Numbered from the stretch's first letter, positions 42,818 through 51,295 are shown. The stretch: 64,000 nucleotides of DNA from RGIG2000 sp045612665 (GCA_045612665.1 JAZKZO010000052.1:12052-76051); one strand, 5' to 3'. Numbers and translations are program-made. Notes: generated by a model from the letters alone, not told the origin.

Positions 42818-43177
42818 TTAGAACTTAAGTCCGCCTTCTCTTGCGCCTGCTGCAAGCTCCGATACACGTCCGTGATATACATAACCGCCACGGTCAAATA
42901 CTACTGTGTCGATTCCCTTTGCGAGTGCCTTTTCAGCAATCATAAGGCCAACCTTCTTAGCTGCCTCTTTGTTGCTTCCGATTCCTTCGAAGCCAGCCTC
43001 CTGAGTAGAAGCGGAAACGAGTGTTACTCCTGCTACGTCATCAATGATTTGGCAAGAGATGTTCTTGTTTGAACGATATACGCAAAGACGAGGACGCTCA
43101 GCTGTTCCGGAAATCTTTCCACGAACTCTTGCGTGTCTCTTAAGGCGTTGTGCGTTGCTATCTTTTCTTGATACCAT
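42818..43177 (-). CDS. rplR: 50S ribosomal protein L18
   Basis: 5S rRNA-binding protein of the central protuberance. RHARVRGKISGTAERPRLCVYRSNKNI, then VVFDRGGYVYHGRVSELAAGAREGGL. 119 aa. Confidence 0.98.
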   Translation of the reverse strand: MVSRKDSNAQRLKRHARVRGKISGTAERPRLCVYRSNKNISCQIIDDVAGVTLVSASTQEAGFEGIGSNKEAAKKVGLMIAEKALAKGIDTVVFDRGGYVYHGRVSELAAGAREGGLKF

Positions 43178-43195
43178 CTTTGTCGTCTCCTTTCA

Positions 43196-43738
43196 TTATT
43201 TACCAGTCTTACCGGCTTTACGGCGAATCTTTTCGCCCTCATATTTGATACCCTTGCCCTTATATGGCTCAGGTGCTCTCTTAGAACGGATAAATGCTGC
43301 TGTTTCGCCAACGAGCTGCTTATCAATTCCCTTAACGATGATTGTGTTTGCATCTGGAACCTCGAATGTGATTCCCTCTGGAGCGTCAACGATAACTGGA
43401 TGTGAATATCCGAGTGTGATGTTGAGGCTCTTGCCCTGCAATGCTACTCTGTAACCAACGCCTGTGATTTCAAGCTTCTTGGAATAGCCAGCTGTAACAC
43501 CAACAACCATGTTATTGATGAGAGTTCTTGTAAGACCGTGAAGTGCACGATCTTCCTTTTCGTCGCTTGGACGAGCTACTGTAAGTGTAGCGCCATCAAG
43601 AGCAACGATCATTCTATTGTGATAGTTCAAGCTCAATGTACCCTTTGGGCCCTTTACTGTAATTACAGAGTTAGCCTTGTCGATGTTTACATCAACGCCA
43701 GCAGGAACAGTGATTGGAGCTCTTCCGATTCTTGACAT
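43196..43738 (-). CDS. rplF: 50S ribosomal protein L6
   Basis: Two-domain protein at the base of the L7/L12 stalk. MSRIGRAPITVPAGV at the start and YKGKGIKYEGEKIRRKAGKTGK at the end are diagnostic. 180 aa. Confidence 0.98.
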   Translation of the reverse strand: MSRIGRAPITVPAGVDVNIDKANSVITVKGPKGTLSLNYHNRMIVALDGATLTVARPSDEKEDRALHGLTRTLINNMVVGVTAGYSKKLEITGVGYRVALQGKSLNITLGYSHPVIVDAPEGITFEVPDANTIIVKGIDKQLVGETAAFIRSKRAPEPYKGKGIKYEGEKIRRKAGKTGK

Positions 43739-43756
43739 GTCCTTTTCCTCCTATAA

Positions 43757-44152
43757 TTACCAAACAAATGCGAGAACTTCGCCGCCAACATTTTCATGTC
43801 TAGCCTTTTTGTCTGTCATAATGCCCTTTGATGTGGATACGATTGCGATGCCGAGGCCGTTCATAACCTTTGGCATATCCTCGCAATTTGAGTAGATACG
43901 AAGACCTGGCTTTGAAACTCTACGGATACCGTGAATTACTCTTGCCTTGCCCTCATACTTAAGGGTGATTCTGATAACACCCTGCTTTCCGTCTTCGATA
44001 ACGGATACAGCCTTGATGTAGCCCTCTTCGAGAAGAATGTCAGCGATTGCCTTCTTCATGTTAGAAGCAGGAACATCTACTGTTTCGTGCTTTGCATTGC
44101 TCGCATTTCTAATTCTTGTGAGCATATCTGCGATTACGTCTGAAATTTGCAT
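43757..44152 (-). CDS. rpsH: 30S ribosomal protein S8
   Basis: Central-domain 16S rRNA binder and, in other bacteria, the spc-operon translational repressor. Starts ISDVIADMLTRIRNA and ends VGGEVLAFVW. 131 aa. A 122-bp spacer separates it from rpsN, longer than elsewhere in the operon and containing a GC-rich hairpin-prone stretch near 44250-44270. Confidence 0.98.
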   Translation of the reverse strand: MQISDVIADMLTRIRNASNAKHETVDVPASNMKKAIADILLEEGYIKAVSVIEDGKQGVIRITLKYEGKARVIHGIRRVSKPGLRIYSNCEDMPKVMNGLGIAIVSTSKGIMTDKKARHENVGGEVLAFVW

Positions 44153-44274
44153 TTTAATTTCTCCTTTTATGCAAGTATTTAATTCTTGCTGCCACTAAAA
44201 AGTGACGGCATATCGGTGGTTAAACAATTGTTTCCTTCCGATAGATGGAGTGAGCGCTGAGCGCCCGTGCTGTT

Positions 44275-44460
44275 TTACCAGCTTGCTTTCTTTACGCCTG
44301 GGATTTCGCCTGCGTAAGCTCTTTCACGGAAGCAAATACGGCAGATGCCATACTTACGAAGATAACCGTGAGGTCTGCCACAGATTTTGCAGCGGTTGTA
44401 TTCTCTTGTGGAGAATTTCTGCTTCTTCTGCTGTTTGAGTACCATTGCTTTCTTAGCCAT
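44275..44460 (-). CDS. rpsN: 30S ribosomal protein S14, zinc form (type Z)
   Basis: A 61-aa S14 with C-x2-C...C-x2-C (CKICGRPHGYLRKYGICRIC) zinc site and conserved end PGVKKASW. The type Z form is standard in Gram-positive spc operons. Confidence 0.98.
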   Translation of the reverse strand: MAKKAMVLKQQKKQKFSTREYNRCKICGRPHGYLRKYGICRICFRERAYAGEIPGVKKASW

Positions 44461-44474
44461 TTTAAATCCTCCAA

Positions 44475-45014
44475 TTATTTAGCAAATGGAGCGCCCATAA
44501 GTGTAAGGAGCTCTTTTGCTTCTTCGTCGGTATTTGCGGTTGTTACGAATGTGATATCCATACCACGAATCTTGTCAACCTTATCGTACTCGATTTCAGG
44601 GAAAATCAACTGCTCACGAAGACCCATGGAGTAGTTACCGTGGCCATCAAAGCCGTTAGGATTGATACCCTTAAAGTCACGAACTCTTGGGAGAGCGAAT
44701 GTGAAGAGTCTATCCATAAACTCATACATCTTCTCGCCACGAAGTGTAACCTTAACACCAATCTTTACGCCCTCACGGAGCTTAAAGTTAGCAACGCTCT
44801 TTCTAGCGTAGGTAGGAACAGCCTTCTGTCCTGCGATCATTGAAATTTCCTCGATGATGCTATCGATAACCTTTGCGTTATCCTTTGCATCGCCTGCACC
44901 AACGTTGATTACAATCTTGTTAAACTTTGGAATCTGCATTGGGCTCTTGTATCCGAACTTGCTCATGAGAGCAGGAGCAACTTCGTTCTTATAAAGATCT
45001 GCAAATCTTGCCAT
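44475..45014 (-). CDS. rplE: 50S ribosomal protein L5
   Basis: 5S rRNA-binding protein touching P-site tRNA. NKIVINVGAGDAKDNAKVID, KSVANFKLREGVKIGVKVTLRG and GMDITFVTTANTDEEAKELL. 179 aa. Confidence 0.98.
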   Translation of the reverse strand: MARFADLYKNEVAPALMSKFGYKSPMQIPKFNKIVINVGAGDAKDNAKVIDSIIEEISMIAGQKAVPTYARKSVANFKLREGVKIGVKVTLRGEKMYEFMDRLFTFALPRVRDFKGINPNGFDGHGNYSMGLREQLIFPEIEYDKVDKIRGMDITFVTTANTDEEAKELLTLMGAPFAK

Positions 45015-45030
45015 TTTCAGTTACCCCCTA

Positions 45031-45345
45031 TTAAAGTTCCTTGCCGCATTTTGCGCAAACGCGGATTTTATTGCCGTCCTCGATCTTGTGTGCAACTCTT
45101 GTAGCCTTTTCGCATGACTTGCAATAGATCTGAACCTTTGAAGCGTACATAGCGCCTTCAACCTTGATAATACCACCGGTTTCGCCCTGTCTTCTTGGCT
45201 TTGTGTGCTTTGTAACAATGTTAGCACCCTTAACAATAACCTTCTTTTCGTCTGGGCTTACAGCGAGTACTTCACCCTTAACACCCTTATCGTCTCCGGA
45301 GATAACAATAACGGTATCGCCTGTCTTAACATGCATCTTATTCAT
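45031..45345 (-). CDS. rplX: 50S ribosomal protein L24
   Basis: Assembly initiator with the KOW motif (KTGDTVIVISGDDKGVKGEVLAV, residues 6-28). The C-terminal part has C-x2-C-x17-C-x2-C (YCKSCEK, then VCAKCGK), which could hold zinc; many L24 proteins lack this. 104 aa. Confidence 0.97.
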   Translation of the reverse strand: MNKMHVKTGDTVIVISGDDKGVKGEVLAVSPDEKKVIVKGANIVTKHTKPRRQGETGGIIKVEGAMYASKVQIYCKSCEKATRVAHKIEDGNKIRVCAKCGKEL

Positions 45346-45361
45346 TATTATTTCCTCCTAA

Positions 45362-45730
45362 TTAAAGAACTTCTGGTGCAAGAGAAAGAATCTTTGTAAA
45401 TTCCTTTTCACGGAGCTCTCTAGCCACTGGGCCAAAGATACGTGTTCCTCTTGGTGTCTTATCTTCTTTTACTATAACAGCTGCGTTCTCGTCGAACTTA
45501 ATGTATGAACCGTCAGCGCGGTGAACACCCTTAACGCTTCTTACAATAACAGCCTTAACAACGTCGCCCTTCTTAACAATACCGCCAGGAGCAGCCTTCT
45601 TTACTGAGCATACAACTACGTCACCGATGTTAGCATATCTTCTGCCTGTACCACCGAGAACTCTGATGCAAAGAAGCTCCTTAGCGCCTGTATTGTCGGC
45701 AACCTTCATTCTGCTTTCTTGCTGAATCAT
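45362..45730 (-). CDS. rplN: 50S ribosomal protein L14
   Basis: MIQQESRMKVADNTGAKELLCIRVLGG and TRIFGPVARELREKEFTKILSLAPEVL are the ends of a standard 122-aa L14, which contacts the 30S and the silencing factor RsfS. Confidence 0.98.
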   Translation of the reverse strand: MIQQESRMKVADNTGAKELLCIRVLGGTGRRYANIGDVVVCSVKKAAPGGIVKKGDVVKAVIVRSVKGVHRADGSYIKFDENAAVIVKEDKTPRGTRIFGPVARELREKEFTKILSLAPEVL

Positions 45731-45795
45731 TTTTATCCTCCTAATAAGGTTTCCCTATACTCGGCACATATTAAATGTACCCTTATACGGATTAA

Positions 45796-46053
45796 TTATT
45801 TTGCCTTTTCTATGATTTGAACGAGGCGCCATCTCTTTGTCTTTGAAAGAGGTCTTGTTTCCATAACCTCGATCTTGTCGCCTACGTTGCACTCATTCTT
45901 TTCGTCGTGAGCGTGGATCTTTGTTGTACGCTTGATAATCTTGCCGTAAACTGCGTGCTTTACATTATCCTGGATTGCAACAACTACTGTCTTGTCCATC
46001 TTATTGCTAACAACAATACCAACTCTTGTTTTTCTCAAGTTGCGTTCTGTCAT
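45796..46053 (-). CDS. rpsQ: 30S ribosomal protein S17
   Basis: OB-fold primary 16S rRNA binder: KTRVGIVVSNKMDKTVVVAI, then YGKIIKRTTKIHAHDE and RPLSKTKRWRLVQIIEKAK. 85 aa. Confidence 0.98.
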   Translation of the reverse strand: MTERNLRKTRVGIVVSNKMDKTVVVAIQDNVKHAVYGKIIKRTTKIHAHDEKNECNVGDKIEVMETRPLSKTKRWRLVQIIEKAK

Positions 46054-46070
46054 AACTCTTTATCCTCCAA

Positions 46071-46259
46071 TTATGCGTTCTTCTCGTTGAGAATGGTCTT
46101 TACGCGTGCGATGTCCTTCTTAACATCTGCGATCTTGTGAGGATTGTCGAGCTGGTTAATAGCATGTTGGAAACGAAGGTTGAAAAGCTCTTGCTTAAGT
46201 TCCTTCAACTTCTTTTCCAAGTCTTGTGAAGACATTTCTCTGATTTCATTAGTTTTCAC
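46071..46259 (-). CDS. rpmC: 50S ribosomal protein L29
   Basis: A 62-aa helical hairpin protein near the tunnel exit: MKTNEIREMSSQDLEKKLKELKQELFNLRFQ, then NPHKIADVKKDIARVKTIL. Confidence 0.97.
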   Translation of the reverse strand: MKTNEIREMSSQDLEKKLKELKQELFNLRFQHAINQLDNPHKIADVKKDIARVKTILNEKNA

Positions 46260-46262
46260 AGC

Positions 46263-46691
46263 TTATTCCTCCACTTCCTCGATTTGCTCCTTCACCATAA
46301 ACTTACATTTAATGGGAAGTTTGTGCATTGCAAGACGCATAGCCTCTCTTGCAATCTCTTCAGATACGCCGTCCATTTCGAACATTACTCTACCTGGCTT
46401 AACAACAGCTGCCCAGTACTCTGGTGAACCCTTACCGGAACCCATACGAGTCTCAGCTGGCTTTTCTGTGATAGGCTTATCAGGGAATATTTTGATCCAA
46501 ACCTTACCACCACGACGGATATATCTTGTCATAGCGATACGGGCTGCTTCTATCTGATTTGCGTGAATCCAAGCAGGCTCCATAGCAACAAGGCCATACT
46601 GACCGTTTGTTATGGTGTTACCTCTTGAAGCCTTACCTTTAAGGCGGCCTCTTTGAACACGTCTGTATTTTACTCTCTTAGGCATTAACAT
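46263..46691 (-). CDS. rplP: 50S ribosomal protein L16
   Basis: Shapes the A-site region and L7/L12 base. MLMPKRVKYRRVQRGRLKGKASRG start and GGKVWIKIFPDKPITEKPAETRMGSGKG are diagnostic. The start at 46691 shares a base with the rpsC stop (TAATG). 142 aa. Confidence 0.98.
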   Translation of the reverse strand: MLMPKRVKYRRVQRGRLKGKASRGNTITNGQYGLVAMEPAWIHANQIEAARIAMTRYIRRGGKVWIKIFPDKPITEKPAETRMGSGKGSPEYWAAVVKPGRVMFEMDGVSEEIAREAMRLAMHKLPIKCKFMVKEQIEEVEE

Positions 46692-47446
46692 TAGTGTGCG
46701 CCTCCTTCGGTATTTTTAGGAGCACGTGGTGCTCTTCTACGGCCATCACCTTTGTTATCCTTGTTAAATCTTCTCTTTGGACGATCGTTCTTTTCTTCAA
46801 CAGTCTTAGAAACCTCGGAAAGAACCTCACCCTTGTAGATCCATACCTTAACACCGATTTTACCGTAGGTGGTATTTGCTTCCCAGAAACCATAGTCAAT
46901 GTCTGCTCTGATTGTCTGGAGTGGAATTGTTCCCTCATGGTAGTGCTCAGTACGAGCGATTTCAGCGCCGCCAAGACGACCGCTACAAGCGATCTTGATA
47001 CCCTTAGCGAACTTCATTGTTCTACCGATTGCCTGCTTCATAGCACGACGGAAACCAATTCTTCTTTCGAGCTGGCTACAAATGCTTTCTGCAACGAGCT
47101 GAGCGTCAGTATCGATGTGCTTAACCTCAACTACGTTTACAGCTGCCTTCTTGCCGGTGAGCTTCTCAACATCCTTACGAATGTTTTCGATTTCAGCACC
47201 GCCCTTACCGATGATCATACCTGGCTTTGCACAGTGAATGAACACCTTAACCATTTCGTTTGCAGCGTCTCTTTCGATTTCGATTTTTGAAACTCCTGAT
47301 GCGAGGAGCTTGTTCTTGAGATGCTTTCTCAAGTTGTAGTCAGATACAAGGATGTCGCCAAAGTTTTCGTCAGAAGCGTACCATCTTGAATCCCAATTCT
47401 TAATTACGCCAACGCGCAATCCGTGTGGGTTAACTTTCTGTCCCAT
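46691..47446 (-). CDS. rpsC: 30S ribosomal protein S3
   Basis: mRNA-entry protein with KH domain (GMIIGKGGAEIENIRKDVEKL, near residue 75). 251 aa, longer than the common 210-220 because of a basic, Asn/Arg-rich C-terminal tail (RPKRRFNKDNKGDGRRR). Such tails are variable in Clostridia. Confidence 0.97.
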   Translation of the reverse strand: MGQKVNPHGLRVGVIKNWDSRWYASDENFGDILVSDYNLRKHLKNKLLASGVSKIEIERDAANEMVKVFIHCAKPGMIIGKGGAEIENIRKDVEKLTGKKAAVNVVEVKHIDTDAQLVAESICSQLERRIGFRRAMKQAIGRTMKFAKGIKIACSGRLGGAEIARTEHYHEGTIPLQTIRADIDYGFWEANTTYGKIGVKVWIYKGEVLSEVSKTVEEKNDRPKRRFNKDNKGDGRRRAPRAPKNTEGGAH

Positions 47447-47459
47447 TTCAGCGTCCTCC

Positions 47460-47798
47460 TTACTCTTTCTCAGCCACTGCGATTGTGATGTGGCTGGTTC
47501 TCTTCAATATTCTATTTGCACTGCCCTTACCTCTTGGCATTACTCTCTTGAGCATATGGCTGCCAGCGGTTACGAAGCACTGTGATACATAGAGTTTTGA
47601 TTTGTCCATTTGATGATTGTTCTCAGCATTAGCTACTGCGCTCTTAAGCAATTTTTCAAGATACTCAGCTGCGCTCTTAGGAGTGTTCTTAAGAATTGCT
47701 GCTGCGATCTCTACATTCTTGCCACGAATGAGGTCAAGAACGATTTTTACTTTGCGAGGAGCGATGCGAACATCATAAAGGTATGCTTTTGCTTCCAT
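47460..47798 (-). CDS. rplV: 50S ribosomal protein L22
   Basis: Lines the exit tunnel; the beta-hairpin (SHMLKRVMPRGKGSANRILKRTSHITIAV) that affects macrolide binding is intact. 112 aa. Confidence 0.98.
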   Translation of the reverse strand: MEAKAYLYDVRIAPRKVKIVLDLIRGKNVEIAAAILKNTPKSAAEYLEKLLKSAVANAENNHQMDKSKLYVSQCFVTAGSHMLKRVMPRGKGSANRILKRTSHITIAVAEKE

Positions 47799-47816
47799 TG
47801 TGATGTGTGCCTCCTA

Positions 47817-48098
47817 TTACTTACCGTTATTTGATGTTTTTGAGCCTGCGTGGCCTTTGAATGTTCTAGTAAGAGCAAACTCACCGAGCTTGTGTCCTAC
47901 CATGTCTTCAACTACATATACCGGAACATGCTTTCTTCCATCATGAACGGCAATTGTATGTCCCACGAATTCTGGGAAGATGGTCGAAGATCTTGACCAT
48001 GTTTTCAAAACTTTCTTTTCGCCCTTCTCGTTCATAGCAACGATACGGTTGTAGAGCTTTTCTTCTACATAAGGCGCTTTTTTCAAACTTCTGCTCAT
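47817..48098 (-). CDS. rpsS: 30S ribosomal protein S19
   Basis: Head protein: MSRSLKKAPYVEEKL, then TWSRSSTIFPEFVGHTIAVHDGRKHVPVYV and LGEFALTRTFKGH. 93 aa. Confidence 0.98.
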   Translation of the reverse strand: MSRSLKKAPYVEEKLYNRIVAMNEKGEKKVLKTWSRSSTIFPEFVGHTIAVHDGRKHVPVYVVEDMVGHKLGEFALTRTFKGHAGSKTSNNGK

Positions 48099-48112
48099 TG
48101 TCTTCTCCTTCC

Positions 48113-48940
48113 TTATCTGCCGTTTCTGCGTTTAACGATATATTTGTTTGTTCTTGCCTTCTTGTTTCTGGTCTTAAGGCCAAGTGCTGGCTTGCCCCAT
48201 GGGGTTACAGGACCTGGACGACCAACAGGTGACTTACCTTCACCACCACCGTGAGGGTGATCGCAAGGGTTCATTACAGAACCGCGTACAGTAGGACGAA
48301 TGCCCATATGACGGGTCTTACCTGCTTTACCGATCTTAATGGTATCATGCTCGATGTTACCAACCTGACCGATAGTTGCTTTACAATCAAGTCTTACAAG
48401 ACGAACTTCACCGGATGGGAGACGAACCTGAGCCATTCCGTTTTCCTTAGCCATGAGCTGAGCCTGTGCACCAGCGGTACGAACAAGCTGAGCGCCCTTA
48501 CCAGGATAAAGCTCGATGTTGTGAATGATTGTACCTACAGGAATATTCTCGATTGGGAGAGTGTTACCTGGCTTAATATCAGCATCAGCACCGCTGTAAA
48601 GAACGTCGCCGTCAGTTACTCCTGCAGGAGCGATAACGTAGCTCTTCTTGCCCTCATCGTTTTGGAGAAGTGCGATGTAGGATGTTCTGTTAGGGTCGTA
48701 TTCGATACCGATAACAGTTGCCTTCTCTTCAGTTCTCTTGAAGTCGATAAGTCTGTACTTTTGCTTGTTTCCGCCGCCCTGATGACGAACGGTGATCTTA
48801 CCGTAGCTGTTACGGCCGGAGTGCTTCTTCTTTGTTGTAATAAGGCTCTTCTCTGGGGAGAACTTTGTTACTTCATCGAAGGATGCTACTGACATGTGTC
48901 TTCTCGACGGTGTAGTAGGTTTATATTTCATTGTTGCCAT
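48113..48940 (-). CDS. rplB: 50S ribosomal protein L2
   Basis: Peptidyl-transferase-centre protein. The conserved His region reads VMNPCDHPHGGGEGKSPVGRPGPVTPWG, with the functionally important His near residue 229. 275 aa. Confidence 0.98.
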   Translation of the reverse strand: MATMKYKPTTPSRRHMSVASFDEVTKFSPEKSLITTKKKHSGRNSYGKITVRHQGGGNKQKYRLIDFKRTEEKATVIGIEYDPNRTSYIALLQNDEGKKSYVIAPAGVTDGDVLYSGADADIKPGNTLPIENIPVGTIIHNIELYPGKGAQLVRTAGAQAQLMAKENGMAQVRLPSGEVRLVRLDCKATIGQVGNIEHDTIKIGKAGKTRHMGIRPTVRGSVMNPCDHPHGGGEGKSPVGRPGPVTPWGKPALGLKTRNKKARTNKYIVKRRNGR

Positions 48941-48957
48941 AATTACTGCCTCCCGTC

Positions 48958-49251
48958 TTAGTTCAAGCCGTTAAAGAATTCGATTTCCTTGGAGCTTTCC
49001 TTGAGTGTTACGATTGCTTTCTTCCACTCAGAGGTGTAACCATAGTGATAACCCATTCTCTTTGGCTTTTTCTTCATTATTATTGTATTTACGCTTGCAA
49101 CCTCTACGTTGAAGAGCTCTTCAACTGCTGCAGCGATTTCAGGCTTTGTTGCGTCGATAGCAACCTTGAATGTGTATCTCTTCGCGGAGATGCCATCCAT
49201 TGACTTTTCAGTGATTACTGGTTTGAGGATTATGTCCTGAGCAAATTTCAT
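48958..49251 (-). CDS. rplW: 50S ribosomal protein L23
   Basis: Tunnel-exit docking site for trigger factor and SRP. ILKPVITEKSMDGISAKRYTFKVA and the rRNA-contact NTIIMKKKPKRMGYHYGYTSEWKKAIVTLK. 97 aa. Its ATG overlaps the rplD stop by one base. Confidence 0.98.
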   Translation of the reverse strand: MKFAQDIILKPVITEKSMDGISAKRYTFKVAIDATKPEIAAAVEELFNVEVASVNTIIMKKKPKRMGYHYGYTSEWKKAIVTLKESSKEIEFFNGLN

Positions 49252-49874
49252 TATGCATATACCTCCTCTATTTTAGCTACAGCATTCTGTGCAAATACGA
49301 TTGAGTTGCAGTTAAGAATGTCGTATGCGTTCAAGGTGTTTGCGTATGTTACCTTAACACCTGGGATATTAGCAAGGCTCTTTACTACCATTGCATCAGG
49401 AGCTTCAAGAACTACGAGGCTCTTCTTTCCTGCGCCGATTGCCTTAAGCATTGCTACCATTGCCTTTGTCTTGTACTCAGCTGCTACGATTGAGTCAACA
49501 ACGATCATCTCGTTTGCTGCAACCTTTGCGCTAAGAGCACTGAACAAAGCGATTTGTTTTACTTTCTTGTTGAGCTTGGTTGTGTATGAGCGTGGCTTTG
49601 GACCAAGAGCGATACCACCGTGTGTCCATTGTGGAGATCTTGTTGAGCCCTGTCTTGCTCTACCTGTACCTTTCTGCTTCCAAGGCTTACGTCCACCACC
49701 TGAAACCTCGCTTCTGGTGAGAGTTGACTGTGTGCCCTGTCTTTGATTGAGAAGGTAAGCTCTTACTGCCGCATGAAGTACTGCTTCGTTAACGCTTGCA
49801 CCGAAAACCTTTTCGCTGAGTGCGAGTGCGCCAACCTCTTCGCCATTCATGTTTAAAACCTTGATATCTGGCAT
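49251..49874 (-). CDS. rplD: 50S ribosomal protein L4
   Basis: Tunnel protein with the extended loop TRSEVSGGGRKPWKQKGTGRARQGSTRSPQW near residues 50-80. 207 aa. In E. coli L4 controls the S10 operon; whether it acts on the leader at 50998-51262 here is unknown. Confidence 0.98.
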   Translation of the reverse strand: MPDIKVLNMNGEEVGALALSEKVFGASVNEAVLHAAVRAYLLNQRQGTQSTLTRSEVSGGGRKPWKQKGTGRARQGSTRSPQWTHGGIALGPKPRSYTTKLNKKVKQIALFSALSAKVAANEMIVVDSIVAAEYKTKAMVAMLKAIGAGKKSLVVLEAPDAMVVKSLANIPGVKVTYANTLNAYDILNCNSIVFAQNAVAKIEEVYA

Positions 49875-49892
49875 TGTTTCTTCCTCCTACTT

Positions 49893-50525
49893 TTATGCTT
49901 TAACGCTGTTACGAATGAACACGATACCACCGCGAGCACCTGGAACTGCGCCCTTGATTGCGATGAGGTTCTTTTCTGCGTCAACTTTGATTACTTCCAA
50001 ATTAAGTACTGTAAGATTTTCGTTACCGTACTGACCAGCCATCTTCTTGTTCTTGAAAACTCTGGAAGGTGTTGAGTTAGCACCCATTGAGCCTACTTGG
50101 CGGTGGATAGGACCAACACCGTGTGTTGCCTGAAGCATGTGATGTCCCCATCTCTTAACTGCACCTGAGTAACCGTGGCCCTTTGTAACGCCTGAAATGT
50201 CGACCTTTTCGCCTGCTGCGAAGGTATCGACTGCTATTACATCGCCTACGTTCATGTCAGCTGCACCCTCGAGTCTGAACTCCTTAAGATGCTTCTGTGG
50301 TTCTACGCCAGCCTTCTTGAAATGACCAGCAAGTGGTTTGTTAACGTGCTTCTCTGATGCCTTCTCGAAACCGAGCTGAACTGCATCATAGCCGTCTGTT
50401 TCGGTAGTCTTCTTTTGAACTACCACGCAAGGACCAGCCTCGATTACTGTCACAGGAACTACAACGCCGTTTTCAGCGAAGATCTGTGTCATACCGAGCT
50501 TCTTACCGATAATTGCTTTTTTCAT
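49893..50525 (-). CDS. rplC: 50S ribosomal protein L3
   Basis: Nucleates 50S assembly. MKKAIIGKKLGMTQIF start, GVTKGHGYSGAVKRWG and the long loop RQVGSMGANSTPSRVFKNKKMAGQYG with the methylatable Gln region. 210 aa. A 148-bp gap to rpsJ contains a hairpin. Confidence 0.98.
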   Translation of the reverse strand: MKKAIIGKKLGMTQIFAENGVVVPVTVIEAGPCVVVQKKTTETDGYDAVQLGFEKASEKHVNKPLAGHFKKAGVEPQKHLKEFRLEGAADMNVGDVIAVDTFAAGEKVDISGVTKGHGYSGAVKRWGHHMLQATHGVGPIHRQVGSMGANSTPSRVFKNKKMAGQYGNENLTVLNLEVIKVDAEKNLIAIKGAVPGARGGIVFIRNSVKA

Positions 50526-50555
50526 TTTTTGCTTCCTCCTAATTTAAGGTTATTG

Positions 50556-50594
50556 GTTGATGTTGGATTTTTGTCGAGCCACCGACACATCAAC
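50556..50594 (-). other. Hairpin in the rpsJ-rplC spacer
   Basis: GTTGATGT (50556-50563) pairs with ACATCAAC (50587-50594), with an inner GTCG/CGAC pair (50573-50576, 50583-50586). It lies about 30-70 bp upstream of rplC within the operon and has no T-tail. Possible processing or regulatory site. Confidence 0.5.
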
Positions 50595-50673
50595 TTGACC
50601 TTCCGTCATCATAGCGCACTAAGATTTTACGCTACTGTACAGTTGGGTTTGGCTTTTATGCTTCCTACGTGAA

Positions 50674-50985
50674 TTAAAGCTCTACCTTAATTTCAACGCC
50701 AGCTGGAAGCTCAAGACCCATAATCGCCTCAGCAACCTTCTTTGAAGGCTTAATGATTTCGATGAGTCTCTTGTGAGTACGCTGTTCGAACTGCTCACGG
50801 CTGTCCTTGTACTTGTGTACTGCACGAAGGATTGTTACGATCTCCTTCTGTGTGGGAAGTGGAATAGGTCCCGATACAGTCGCGCCATTTCTCTTAGCTG
50901 CCTCAACAATCTTTTCAGATGCAAGGTCAACCAATGTGTGGTCATAACCCTTAACTCTTACTCTGATCTTCTCGTTTACTGCCAT
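50674..50985 (-). CDS. rpsJ: 30S ribosomal protein S10 (NusE)
   Basis: First gene of the ribosomal operon; also acts in antitermination with NusB. KIRVRVKGYDHTLVDLASEKIVEAAKRNGATVSGPIPLPTQKE is diagnostic. 103 aa. Preceded by AGGAGG and a leader of about 270 nt. Confidence 0.98.
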   Translation of the reverse strand: MAVNEKIRVRVKGYDHTLVDLASEKIVEAAKRNGATVSGPIPLPTQKEIVTILRAVHKYKDSREQFEQRTHKRLIEIIKPSKKVAEAIMGLELPAGVEIKVEL

Positions 50986-50997
50986 TTTGCTTTCCTC

Positions 50998-51262
50998 CTT
51001 ATTATATAGAATTTTGGACGGGGGCTACTTGCTTTACACCGCCCCGTGTGTTTCAATCACCCGCTTAACAAAACCGAACCCGTCAGCATATCATAGGTTC
51101 GGACAAATGTAAGCAGGCGTCGCCTCGGTCTTTGCCAAGGGGAAGATTCCCGACATACATTCTCTGCCGTGTGAAATCCGATGAGCTCCACGAAAATTAC
51201 CCGTAAATGCCTTAGCAGTGCGACCCTTACGGCAACCTCTCGCTTCTTCGCGCATCAAGCCT
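50998..51262 (-). promoter_or_regulatory. Structured S10-operon leader RNA with attenuator-like hairpin
   Basis: Between promoter and rpsJ the transcript can form several hairpins. In order they are CCGUAA/UUACGG (51227-51232 with 51201-51206), GGGAA-UC-UUCCC (51140-51151), CUUGG/CCGAG (51135-51139 with 51124-51128), and CCGAACC/GGUUCGG (51096-51102 with 51074-51080). The last is followed by UUUUGUU and looks like an intrinsic terminator inside the leader. An ACGGGG/CCCCGU stem lies nearer the start codon. This arrangement suggests transcription attenuation by a ribosomal protein. The 61-codon frame across it (51091-51276) is treated as spurious. Confidence 0.65.
51066..51102 (-). terminator. 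Attenuator-like terminator in the S10 leader
   Basis: 7-bp stem CCGAACC/GGTTCGG with a 15-nt loop and TTTTGTT tail on the minus strand, about 80 bp before rpsJ. Full termination here would abolish ribosomal protein synthesis, so it must be conditional. Confidence 0.6.
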
Positions 51263-51266
51263 GTAT

Positions 51267-51295
51267 ATTTTATCATATATATATAGGAAAATCAA
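51267..51295 (-). promoter_or_regulatory. Promoter of the S10-spc-alpha operon
   Basis: Minus-strand TTGATT (51290-51295), a 17-bp AT-rich spacer and TAAAAT (51267-51272). It is the only strong promoter seen for the 31-gene operon. Confidence 0.75.

Noticed and set aside
46694..47290. 198-codon + frame opposite rpsC
   Set aside because: Antisense shadow of a ribosomal protein gene.
51091..51276. 61-codon minus frame in the S10 leader
   Set aside because: It begins at the -10 region and covers the structured leader RNA; no ribosome-binding site. Any conservation would reflect the RNA.
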